Shown here: piece after piece, positions 10,901 through 19,238 of the stretch
Layout: each line of letters starts with the position of its first letter
Numbering within the stretch: the first letter of the stretch is position 1
Assembly: GCF_000611645.1 (NCBI RefSeq)
Contig: NW_014013526.1
Location: 18,821-44,842, forward strand
Length of the DNA stretch: 26,022 nt
Direction of reading: 5' to 3'
DNA from: Monoraphidium neglectum
Taxonomy: Eukaryota; Chlorophyta; Chlorophyceae; Sphaeropleales; Selenastraceae
Program-made: the position numbers and the translations under genes
Notes under the pieces: model-generated
What the model was told of the DNA's origin: nothing
Database searches by the model: none
What the model saw: the letters and a program-made list of their open reading frames with translations, nothing else

Positions 10901-11584
10901 GGCGAGAGGGCCTCGGCCTTGGCCTTGGCCGTCCCCGCGGGCGCAGCCGAGCAGGTGCCGGCCGCAGCCACGCAAGGGCCCCTGTGTGACGATGACGACG
11001 CGCTGCTGGCCCACCTGCGGAGCGCCCTCGGCGCCCCTGATGCGGCATACGACGAGCCTGTGGGCGCAATGCAGCATTACGGCCAGCAGCAGCACCAGCA
11101 GCACCAGCGCCCTGGGTCTGCGGAGGACGACGTGGGGACGAGCTTCGACCTGTTCTTCCGCCAGCCGGCGAGCATCGGCATCGAAGCGCCGCCGCCGCGC
11201 GCTGCACTGGGCACGCCCATGCGGCGGGAGGGCGCGAGGGAGGGGCAAGGGGCGGCGGACCAGCAGCGCGCTGCGGCAGGCGGCCCGTCGGCGGACTGGG
11301 AGGCGTCGCCTATGCGCGAGCCCGCGACACCGCCGCGCGCCTCGGCGGCGGCGCAGCTGCCGGTCGTTGCCCCGCACAGCAGCGGCGTCAAGGGCAGGGC
11401 GACGCGCGTGCCCGTGGCCCCGCCCCCGGAGGACGATGCGGCTGGGTCGAGCGACAAGGGGGCGTCTGGGTCAGGCCTGGGCGGCGGCGGTGGCGGGGTG
11501 GTCAAGGGTACCGGCGGCGGCAGCAGGCACGGCGCGAGGCGTCCGTCCTGGAGCCTGGGGCCTGAGAAGCGGGTCGAAAAGTAG
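6325..11584 (+). CDS. Ankyrin-repeat protein, about 12 exons, about 1080 aa
   Basis: Eight ankyrin repeats, a protein-interaction scaffold, lie between a long N-terminal region and a low-complexity tail. Main exons: 6452-7207, 7328-7426, 7683-7781, 7979-8086, 8253-8351, 8547-8648, 8811-8867, 9026-9067, 9243-9266, 9472-10357, 10614-11584. All internal phases are 0 except the last intron (phase 1). Repeats are recognisable by TLHAAAWTGD, CALSLAACRGHTEVMTALL, LLPIHYAAW, ALHEAAAVGHASVVEALL, ALHMAALHNHVAVV, TPLHIAAAG, DGLTPLHA and GQLHVAQALLDAGA. The start is uncertain: either ATG 6452, or a tiny first exon ATGAGTGGCAG (6325-6335) ending in a strong donor and joining at 6451 in frame. After the repeats come about 290 Ala/Ser/Gly/Pro-rich residues with GSGASxSGAS-type repeats. 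Exon 11 opens with LDLRADLEHLYSLGLHERRP and becomes disordered. No membrane segment or catalytic domain is visible. The specific partner cannot be inferred. Confidence 0.85.
7868..7925 (+). repeat. (CA)29 microsatellite in ankyrin-gene intron 3
   Basis: An uninterrupted CA dinucleotide run lies about 50 nt before the 3' splice site at 7978. A GT-rich stretch lies just after the 5' splice site of the same intron (about 7806-7847), so the two ends of this intron are partly complementary. Confidence 0.97.
9900..10065 (+). repeat. Ser/Gly/Ala-rich coding repeat
   Basis: Within exon 10 of the ankyrin gene, variants of a 9-15 nt unit (GGCAGCGGTGC and GGCGCCAGC types) repeat imperfectly and encode GASGSGAG-like peptides. 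This looks like replication-slippage expansion in a disordered linker. Confidence 0.75.
10553..10602 (+). repeat. CA-rich tract before the last exon of the ankyrin gene
   Basis: CACACA-rich sequence, including a pure (AC)n run at about 10582-10600, ends about 12 nt before the 3' splice site at 10613. Confidence 0.9.
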
Positions 11585-12589
11585 GCAGGTAGCTGGGGGG
11601 CGGCAGCTGTTGATCAGAATTGTTGTGCCGCGGCATTAGAGGTGGGCCGCCAGTTGGCGGTGGGCATCCCTCACGAGAGTGGGCTAGCCACCAAGGTGAT
11701 GACTCATTTCTGGTCCTTGAAGAGCGCCGACCCCTGCAGATTGTCCTGATAGCTCGGGAGGCAAACTCTGCCGAAACCACGCGCATGCACAAGCATCCAC
11801 ACGCACACTATCATGAGACAGGGCAACAGGCAGATCAACAGGCAGGGCAAGCTCCTTGGCACTGACCCGTTCCCTGGGATGCCTTGGGTAGCCAGCTAGA
11901 TGACTGTCAGGTGTGTGTTGACCCTGCATCAGCGAGCATAGCAATGTAGCTTTGTGCACATACTAGGTTCATGGCATTCACATAGCTGAGCATGTATCGC
12001 TCCGACACGCACACAGCGATGGATTGGCAATATGTCGGCCTGTGGCGTGCGGCTGGGTGGCTGGCGTTGCATTGTGCGGCGACGCTTTTGGTGGCTGCTG
12101 TGCTATCATATCAGCAGGCTGGCGGCTGTGGTCAAGGGGCCTGTAGATGCATGCGCACGCCAAGCTTGACATGACACACCGCCGGCTGCGGCGGCGCACA
12201 CAAGTGGGCGCACGCACGAGCGCCATACCGCCCAGCAGTCGCGCCTGCAGCAGCTGCGGAAGTTGCTTTTGCTGTTTTGCCGCCACCATTCTGACTTGTG
12301 GCTGACTATTGCTGCTGTAATGAAAAGCTGCGGTTGCGGCGGCAGACATATGGGTACACCCCGGCACGCGCGTACAGTCACATGCATGATGCAGTGCGTG
12401 GCTTCCACGCGGCTCACGGGCTGGCGACGTTGCTGCTGTCTCGTGGTTGGCGACAGCTTGTTTGCAGAGGTGTGTTGGTACATGTTCATGGGCACCCACT
12501 ACTGTAAAAGACCACTGTTCTGCAAGTGCAAGTGCACAAAGCTTTCTAGAAGCTTACCCTTCTTCCATGTTTTTGAAAATTCAGTGTAG
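11585..12589 (+). other. 3' UTR of the ankyrin gene and intergenic sequence
   Basis: No gene is supported here. TGTAA occurs at 12316-12320 and 12503-12507, so the 3' UTR may be 740-930 nt long. Alternatively, an unrecognised non-coding segment follows a shorter UTR. Open frames in this stretch show no family similarity. Confidence 0.5.
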
Positions 12590-13495
12590 GGCATTGATCA
12601 CCGGCCACAGCCAAGCGGCGGGCTTTGGAGTCACGGGTCAGGGAGCGTGTCTGGCTGTCCCCCCCCCCCTGTTTCCCTCGGGCGTTGAACCCAGGGTGGT
12701 TTGGAGTGCCGTGAGGCGAGGCCGAAGCCAGCGCCTGTGGCTGATTATCGGCGGTCCACAGCGTGGACTCTACACAACCGCAGGGGTTGCGGGCCTGGTT
12801 TGCAGTGCAGGAGGCCAACCCTTCGGCGGGATCTTGAGGGAATCCCAACATACCCCCGGCGCGAGTGGCGCGCCGGACACCTTCTCATCACTTCACCAGT
12901 CCAGACTCCACCAGCCCACACTCCACCACCCACACACCTGCAGGGACGCATGCATTGGGTGCCGGACAGCACCTTGCCTGCCAGGCGCGCCTGCTGCTGC
13001 ACGCTGCGCACACACGCACCGCTCTCACTGCGCAACGCCGCAGCCCAGAAGCTCACAGCGCTCATGAGGCATGCATGCGTACTCCATAGCTCTACATCGC
13101 AGCCAGGTTGAGCAAAGCAGCACCACCGCACCTCGCAAAACTGCTCGGTGTTCGCAGCGCGTTGACATTTCGTAGGCAGCCCTGCGTATCGTCGTATGCA
13201 ACGGCTTGATAGCTCGTGCCTCACCTGCGAGCTGCACGGGAGCCTGGAGCGTCCTCGGGGTCTCCCTGGTGTGAAAAATCTTGCCCCTCGCTGCTGTTGT
13301 CTGAGAATACGGCCAAGCCTTGCGTATAGCAAATGAATGTGTGGTAGCAATGGATTATCTGAATGCAAGTGATGTTGCTCAATTCGGCCTATGTGCAGGT
13401 ATGGAAGTGAGAGCAGAAACAGCACCAGCTGTCAGTCCGGCTGGCAGACTGCCGGTGAGCTTTTTTTTCTGTTTCTGCCGTGCCCTCTGAACCGC
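12590..13495. repeat. Block A, copy 1 (A1) of a duplicated non-coding segment
   Basis: Read against 14465-15880, this segment aligns in the same orientation over nearly its full length. Shared landmarks in order: GCCGGCC/CACAGCC start, poly-C tract (about 12 C at 12659-12670), a long near-identical stretch at about 12710-12890 versus 15125-15300, and the terminal GTCAGTCCGGCTGGCAG. There are many substitutions and small indels, so the copies are not fresh. No reading frame is convincingly conserved. Strand-neutral; its origin (gene flank or mobile element) is unknown. Confidence 0.85.
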
Positions 13496-13497
13496 AA

Positions 13498-14378
13498 CGA
13501 GCCCAACGTGCGAACGCAAGCACTCTGCCACTGCTCCGTGTGGTACTGCTGGGCAGCTGGCTAGTGTAGGCTTCAGGCCTTCCCTGCACGCGCGGCAATG
13601 CGCACGGTTGACCGTCTTCTGGTGTCCCTCTGCCTGACACACACACCCCACCTCCCATCCCCCCCCACCAACACCACTGGTGGCCCCAGCGGATGAAAGC
13701 AGGGCGCGCACATCTGTGCCCGCAAGGTCTGCAATGGACACGGGCGTCTCCCCCCAACCCCCTGGGACCTCGAAGCTGTACCGCGGGATCTCGGTCCACC
13801 CGACACCGTGGCCGCCTTTGCCCGCAGCATTGCGGCGAGGGGGCGGGCGGGGGGGAGTGGTGCGTAAGATGACATGACGCGCTAGCACTCACGCTGCAGG
13901 AGAGCAGGGTCACTCAGGTGATCATGGGATGCTGCTGGGTGATCATGTGATGCTGCTGGGCGAATGCAAGGCATGATTTCAACAAATCGCGGACGCCTGA
14001 GTAGGCGTCCGCATCGGCAGTGTGTGCCGCGTTGTGACTGCGCCGATGCCCTGGATGCAGCGAGCCGGTTTGCACACGTGGACGTCAGGTAGCAATCACC
14101 CGACTTGCCCTCTGGACGCTTGTATGTGTGGAAGCCGTCGTCGTCGGCCTCAGTAGACACGCCAGAATGGGGGGAGGGTGCAGCGCAGCAGGGGCCGCCG
14201 CCGTCAGCCGCCATGGCCGAGCTGCGGCGAGGTCCGACGCGGCAATATTTTCAAGAGTGCACGCGCGATGCCGGCAAAGAGCTGTGCGTGCGGCTGCAGG
14301 CAAGCTGCGGGCAAACAACGGTGATTCGCCTGGCACTCGTCCTGCTGTCAAACCCTGGACTGCGCCGGCACTCAAAGT
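13498..14378 (-). pseudogene. Truncated, frameshifted copy of the PsbP-domain gene (B1)
   Basis: Partial duplicate of the gene at 18904-16732. It keeps the end of exon 1 (14378-14330), exon 2 (14221-14100), exon 3 (13815-13712) and parts of introns 1-3. Exon 3 still reads WTEIPRYSFEVPGGWGETPV without stops, and exon 2 still ends TYKRPEGKSG. It lacks the start, the transit and lumen signals, and exons 4-6. Exon 2 is 122 nt against 123 in the intact copy, so joining it to exon 1 shifts the frame. The exon-1 donor is GC instead of GT, and the last residue of exon 3 is Asp rather than Glu. Homology stops abruptly at both ends: inside exon 1 on the right, and inside intron 3 on the left next to block A1. 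A short product starting at the internal ATG in exon 2 cannot be excluded. Confidence 0.85.
13989..14012. repeat. Perfect 10-bp stem, 4-nt loop inverted repeat
   Basis: GCGGACGCCT and its exact reverse complement are separated by GAGT, within intron 2 of the B1 copy. The matching intron of the intact gene lacks it, so it arose or was inserted after the duplication, or was lost from the other copy. Confidence 0.85.
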
Positions 14379-14391
14379 GCTCTCAGCTTCG

Positions 14392-14447
14392 ATGGAAGCG
14401 CATCCTTCTTTCCAATGTTCGGAGCTCGCATGGAAGCGCATCCTTCT
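14392..14447 (+). repeat. Direct repeat of 18 bp, 38-bp period, at the duplication junction
   Basis: ATGGAAGCGCATCCTTCT occurs at 14392-14409 and again at 14430-14447, with similar flanks (AGCTTCG before the first copy, AGCTCGC before the second). It fills the short gap between the end of B1 homology (about 14378) and the start of block A2 (about 14465). Confidence 0.9.
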
Positions 14448-14543
14448 GTACTGTCTCTTGAAGGCTGCGTATGGCAACGACCGCCGGCCGCAGCCAAACG
14501 GCGGGCGCTGGAGCTGGGGGTAAAGGAACGCGTCTGGCTGATG

Positions 14544-15081
14544 CCCCCCCCCCCCCCCCCCCCCNNNNNNNNNNNNNNNNNNNNNNNNNNNNNNNNNNNN
14601 NNNNNNNNNNNNNNNNNNNNNNNNNNNNNNNNNNNNNNNNNNNNNNNNNNNNNNNNNNNNNNNNNNNNNNNNNNNNNNNNNNNNNNNNNNNNNNNNNNNN
14701 NNNNNNNNNNNNNNNNNNNNNNNNNNNNNNNNNNNNNNNNNNNNNNNNNNNNNNNNNNNNNNNNNNNNNNNNNNNNNNNNNNNNNNNNNNNNNNNNNNNN
14801 NNNNNNNNNNNNNNNNNNNNNNNNNNNNNNNNNNNNNNNNNNNNNNNNNNNNNNNNNNNNNNNNNNNNNNNNNNNNNNNNNNNNNNNNNNNNNNNNNNNN
14901 NNNNNNNNNNNNNNNNNNNNNNNNNNNNNNNNNNNNNNNNNNNNNNNNNNNNNNNNNNNNNNNNNNNNNNNNNNNNNNNNNNNNNNNNNNNNNNNNNNNN
15001 NNNNNNNNNNNNNNNNNNNNNNNNNNNNNNNNNNNNNNNNNNNNNNNNNNNNNNNNNNNNNCCCCCCCCCCCCCCCCCCCC
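14544..15081. other. Assembly gap (497 N) inside a poly-C homopolymer
   Basis: Twenty-one C residues precede the Ns (14565-15061) and twenty follow. The homologous position in block A1 is a continuous run of about 12 C. Sequence content of the gap is unknown. Apparent long open frames spanning it are artefacts. Confidence 0.97.
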
Positions 15082-15810
15082 GCCGCGTTCCCCTCGGGCA
15101 TTGAACCCGGGCGGACGTGATGCCGTGAGGCGAGGCCGGAGCCAGCGCCTGTGGCTGATTATCGGCGGTCCACAATGTGGACTCTACACAACCGCACGGG
15201 TTGCGGGCCTGATTTGCAGCGCAGGAGGCCAACCCTACCGCGGGATCTTGAGGGAATCCCGACATACCCCCGGCGCGTGTGCGCGCCGGACGCCTTCTTA
15301 CTCCACCAGCCCATACACTTGCAGGGAGAGCCGCGTACGCACGAATTGTGGACGAGCCCCAGACACGCGCCGAACAGCACTGCGCCTGCTGCAGCGTGTG
15401 CGCCAACACTGCCCTCGCTGCGCTGCGCCGCAGCCCCGGCAGAATATGACAGCGCTTGCGAGGCATGCATGTGTAAGCTATAGCTGTATCCTGCAGCCAG
15501 GTGAAGCCAAGAAGCACCGACGCACCTCTCAAAACTGCTCGCCCAGGTTGGGTTGTGATGGCGTCTCGACGGCGACCCTGCGGATCGTCGAGAACAACAA
15601 TATAATAGCTCGTGTCTCACCTGCGTGATTCACGGGAGCCTGGGGCGTAGTCGGAGTCCCCCTTGCGTCAGAAGTCCGATGACCCTGCTGTTTTCTGCAT
15701 CAGTGCATACGACCAAGCATTGCGAATAGTGACAGAAGTTGGGAGAGTTGGATGATAAATATTTGAAATCTGCTGAATGATCGGTGCAATTGAGTGCAAT
15801 GTCAAAGGTG

Positions 15811-15871
15811 AGGGTAGAAACAGCACCGGCTGTCAGTCCGGCTGGCAGCCTGCCGGTGCTGTTTCTGCCCT
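15811..15871. repeat. 20-bp-arm hairpin at the end of block A2
   Basis: The left arm 15811-15830 pairs with the right arm 15852-15871 at 19 of 20 positions; the exception would be a G-U wobble in RNA. The loop is 21 nt (GTCAGTCCGGCTGGCAG core). The A1 counterpart (13411-13480) keeps the left arm and loop, but its right arm is broken by a run of eight T. Both copies lie at the edge of block-A homology. Confidence 0.9.
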
Positions 15872-15880
15872 CCCTGCCCA

Positions 15881-16731
15881 ACCTGTCGGCGACTCGCCGC
15901 TGTCTTCAACCGTTAGTCACATCACAGCATCGATGAATTGGCACGATGAACTGAGAGATGTAGCAGGTGGTGATGTTCACGTGAGGGTCGGCAACGGAAA
16001 GGGGGGAGAGAACGAGAGCAGCAGGCCGAAGAGGGGTTGGGCGAGCGCGAGAGGGAGAGCGAATGGGAAGGGAGCAAGAGCGGGAGCGGGGGCAAGACAG
16101 GGTAAAGGTGCGGCAGCGAGAGCAGGTGCCACGGTAAGGGAGGGGCGAGAGGGGAAGCAAGAGGAGCATCAGGCCGGGAAGGTGGAGATGGAGAGAGAGG
16201 GACAGTGGGAAAGGTGAGACAATTACCCATAGCTTTTACCAGCGCGATAGTTTGCACATGATACTGCACCCCTTCAGATTGAATGTGAGTGTTGATAATG
16301 CTGCAGCTGTCTAACAATCCAAGCTGTTTGCTTTGTTAGAGGAGCCTGTATTCAGGTGCGACGGTGATTACATTTCAGCACCGCCTGGCAAAAGCCACTC
16401 ACAAGCAGGATTGAGTATATTCATTATGCTTCCGCGCTGCAGCATTGTCCCCCGAGCATGAAATTTATTGTCAGCGTCCCAGGCACAGACACGCAGCAAC
16501 ACGCACTCTCAGCAATGTGTCATGCAACACGAGCACCACCCTCTCACACATCCCAAGCATACTCCACCGCGCGCACACATACTCGTACAGTCCCAAAACG
16601 CATGCGTGCGAAAATTTTCAGTACTACCGTATAATTTTTAAGAGGCATGTCGCAGCCATGTCATCCCCGCGTCAAACAGCATTTCATCGCGACTGCAGGA
16701 CCCTGCCAGACGCCGCCAGTACTGAGCGCAT
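15881..16731. other. 3' flank of the PsbP-domain gene with a purine-rich tract
   Basis: No gene is supported. The part from about 15995 to 16215 is strikingly G/A-rich on the + strand (GAGA, GGGAG, GAAGAGG-type runs), that is C/T-rich in the sense strand of the minus-strand gene. TGTAA on the minus strand (16372-16368) is a candidate polyadenylation signal about 360 nt after the stop. This whole segment has no counterpart in the duplicate copy. Confidence 0.6.
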
Positions 16732-18904
16732 TTACGCCTCGCCGGGCTTTGGAACTGCAAAAGAGCTTTGAATGGTACGCAGCACGTTCTCGTGCTTGCG
16801 CCACGCGTGTGCATTCCGTGCAGACACCGAAAGGATCAGCAACCGGTTGCCCACAGCTGTCGCTGACACAAGCCTGGATCATGGGGTGAGGGAGGAAGAT
16901 GTTGCACCACAAGCGGTGTTGAAGATACAGATTTGAAGTTGGTAAGGACGGTGGGTGACAGCATGCCGTGTTCTGAATGAATAAGGCAGTCCCTGAAAAG
17001 TCAACAGCACAATCTTCGCACAAACCTTTGAGACCAGCCATGGCCTGGAACAGCAAGCACACTTCACCCACCGTGCGTGCGCACACGTACGCACGCACGC
17101 ACGCCCACCCAACCACCCACCCACCCACCATACTCACGCCCTTGCAAGAGACGCCAGCAACACCTGCGCGCCTCTTCGCCTCAACCCCTGCCATTCCCAG
17201 ACACGTCGCACCTGTGCGGCCGCACGGCCCACTCGTAGTAGCTCAGCCCCTCCTTGACCAGCACGCGCGCCTCCAGGACGTCCTCCTCGTCAAGGGGCGA
17301 CCCAAACAGCTCGGGCGCAAACCCGGACAAGATACGGCCGGGGGGCGCGAGCTCGTTGATGCGCACGTCGGCGTTGGGTGGGATGTCTGAGAACCTGTCG
17401 CGAGCGGGGCCGCGCAGGGGTGGCCAAAACCAGTGTGGCGAGGCAGCGGCGGTGAACCCCCCTGGAATTCGGCCGGACAATGCGCGGGCATGCAGCAGGG
17501 CGATGGGGCCTTAACGCCGAAACTGCAGCTACGGGGAGGATAGCCCCTGTCGTTCAGACCTGATGAGCGTGCGCCTCCTGAGTAAAAGCCATAGCAGCTC
17601 ACCTGGCTACGGGGGCCACCACCACCATCAGGTTGCCCTCCTGCTTGTCCGCAAAGCGCAGGTCAATCTGAGGGGGGGAGAGCAGGCAAAAAATGTTTGT
17701 TTGTGCCACCGCATCACCGCCATCTGGGCGGGACGGCCGGCGGGCGGGCGAGGGTGCCGGTATCACGAGGGTGCGGGGCACGTGGCGTGGATCTGAGCAA
17801 GAGTGATCACGCGCCCAGCATGCAGACGCAAGCACTCCGCCGCTCCTCCCTGCGGCACTGCTGGGCAGCTGACTGGCGTAGGCTTCAGGCCTTCCCTGCA
17901 CGCGTGGCACATGCACACGGCTGCCAGTCTTCCTGTCCCCCTTCCTGACACCACCACCCCACCACCTAACCACCACCATTACCACCTCGGCCCCAGCAGG
18001 CGCAAGCAGGCCGCGCACCTCTGTGCCCCCCAGGTCTGCTATGGACACGGGCGTCTCCCCCCAGCCCTCTGGGACCTTGAAGCTGTACCGCGGGATCTCG
18101 GTCCACCCCACACCATGGCCGCCTGCGCCGCAGCACCGGGGCAAGGAGGAGACGGAGGAGGAGGGCGGGAAGCGGTTCAGGAGATGACGTCACGACCCGG
18201 CACTCAGACGGTAGGAGAGCGGAGTCACCCAGGTGGTCATGGCGTGCTGCTCGCCCAATGCAAGGCAAATGCCAACACACCCGCAGCAGCAGTGTGGCCC
18301 CATTATGACTGCGTCAACGCATTTGATGCGGCAAGCCACGTGGACGTCAGGTAGCAATTACCTGACTTGCCCTCTGGACGCTTGTATGTGTAAAATCCAG
18401 AGTCATCGGCCTCAGGAGAGACGCCTGAAGGTTGGGGTTGCAGCGCAGCGGGGCCCGCCTTCGTCGTCGTTCGCCAGGGCTGTGCTGCAGGTGATTCGAC
18501 GCGGCAAGCTATACTTTGAAAAGTGGGCGGGCAGTGCCAGCAAACGGTCTGCGCGTGGCTGCGGGCAAGCTGCTCACACACAAAGGTGATTCACCTGGCA
18601 CGCGGCCAGCGGTCAAACCCTGGACTGCACCAGCACTCGAAGCAGCGCCCAGCGCTGGTGCTGCGGTCAGCAGCGCGACAGCGGCACGCCGTGATACAAT
18701 TGCCATGTCCGAAAGCGTTGCAGGCTGCAGGGTCTGCTGGGACTGCGAGAGGCCCTCTGCAAGAGGCGCAGCGGCTGCGACGCCGCCGCGGTGCCGGAGA
18801 GGTGCGGCGGCTTTCGAAGCGACCCCAGCTCGAGCTGGCAGCTGCAACTGCCCGCAGCCAGCGCGTTGCTGGACGCGCAGGGGATCGCAGCAATGGATCC
18901 GCAT
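16732..18904 (-). CDS. PsbP-domain thylakoid-lumen protein (PPD family), six exons, 308 aa
   Basis: PsbP-like proteins are lumenal factors of photosystem assembly and function. Exons: 18904-18595, 18484-18362, 18122-18019, 17667-17603, 17394-17212, 16873-16732; phases close exactly. The N-terminus is a plastid transit region. It is followed by a twin-arginine lumen signal, SRRAAVALLTAAPALGAASS (RR at residues 72-73), with likely cleavage after an Ala near residue 90. The PsbP domain (about 145-303) shows WTEIPRYSFKVPEGWGETPV, DLRFADKQEGNLMVVVAPVA, GFAPELFGSPLDEEDVLEA, YYEWAVRPH, LVSATAVGNRLLILSVSA and WRKHENVLRTIQSSFAV. Intron 5 contains a tempting but non-coding open stretch; exon 5 joins exon 6 directly, giving RLVSATA. 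Its family is firm. I cannot assign the PPD subgroup, and it is more likely a PPD than the canonical oxygen-evolving PsbP. A truncated copy lies at 14378-13498. Confidence 0.92.
17070..17134 (-). repeat. GT-rich tetranucleotide tract in PsbP-gene intron 5
   Basis: In the sense (minus) strand the tract reads (GGGT)n followed by (GCGT)n, starting about 77 nt after the 5' splice site of a 338-nt intron. Confidence 0.85.
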
Positions 18905-19238
18905 GTTCGCAAATATCTTGCGAGTTTCAGGGACGCGGCAGTTCGCACACTCGATCAGAACGCGGCGATGCCTCAAAGTAACAAAAGTCGCACGCTCGCA
19001 GTTATGATAATGTGATGTACATAGGGTACAACTGTTCAAAGTCATGTTAAACGTGCGAACGTTACCAGCTGGACTCAATGTGCCGCCAGTCACAAAACGC
19101 ATGTGCGCAGGTGATGTCAGCAGCAGGCACGACACGTGCACGCGTGGGTGCCACGAGATCCTCTCTGGCAAGCTTCATTCACAAGCCCAACCTAGCTGCT
19201 GATTTTCATACCTGCCAAATTATTGAAGCACCAGCTTG
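18905..19238. promoter_or_regulatory. Compact bidirectional upstream region
   Basis: 334 bp separate the start codons of the minus-strand PsbP-domain gene and the plus-strand SnoaL-like gene. The region is AT-richer than the flanking exons (for example around 19010-19060 and 19200-19225). Both genes encode organelle-targeted products, so a shared promoter is plausible. No specific motif stands out with confidence. Confidence 0.5.

Larger units (their letters stand above)
14465..15880. repeat. Block A, copy 2 (A2), interrupted by an assembly gap
   Basis: Second copy of the block at 12590-13495, same orientation. The left part (14465-14543) matches A1 up to its poly-C tract, and the right part (from 15082) resumes exactly where A1 continues after its tract. 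It ends in an intact hairpin (15811-15871). Relative to the intact PsbP-domain gene, it lies downstream, about 850 nt past the stop codon. Confidence 0.85.

Noticed and set aside
10386..11639. 417-residue + strand open frame with an Arg/Pro-rich product
   Set aside because: Shadow of ankyrin-gene exon 11 in another frame, typical of very GC-rich coding DNA; the real frame closes splice phases with exon 10.
12590..13495. Block A as a transposon coding for a protein
   Set aside because: Frames open in one copy are not consistently kept in the other, no transposase or reverse-transcriptase motif is visible, and the arrangement fits a local duplication.
13989..14012. Hairpin as a bacterial-type terminator
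   Set aside because: No following T-run, it lies in an intron-like region, and the genome is eukaryotic.
14085..15628. Long open frames on both strands across the N region (for example 14085-15101, 14372-15532, 14471-15628)
   Set aside because: They exist only because Ns are translated as X and poly-C reads as Pro/Gly; there is no real sequence behind them.
17143..17178. Possible extra exon VLLASLARA in intron 5 of the PsbP-domain gene
   Set aside because: It resembles the family loosely, but no donor gives the needed phase; direct joining of exon 5 to 16873 yields LVSATAVGNR, a much better match.
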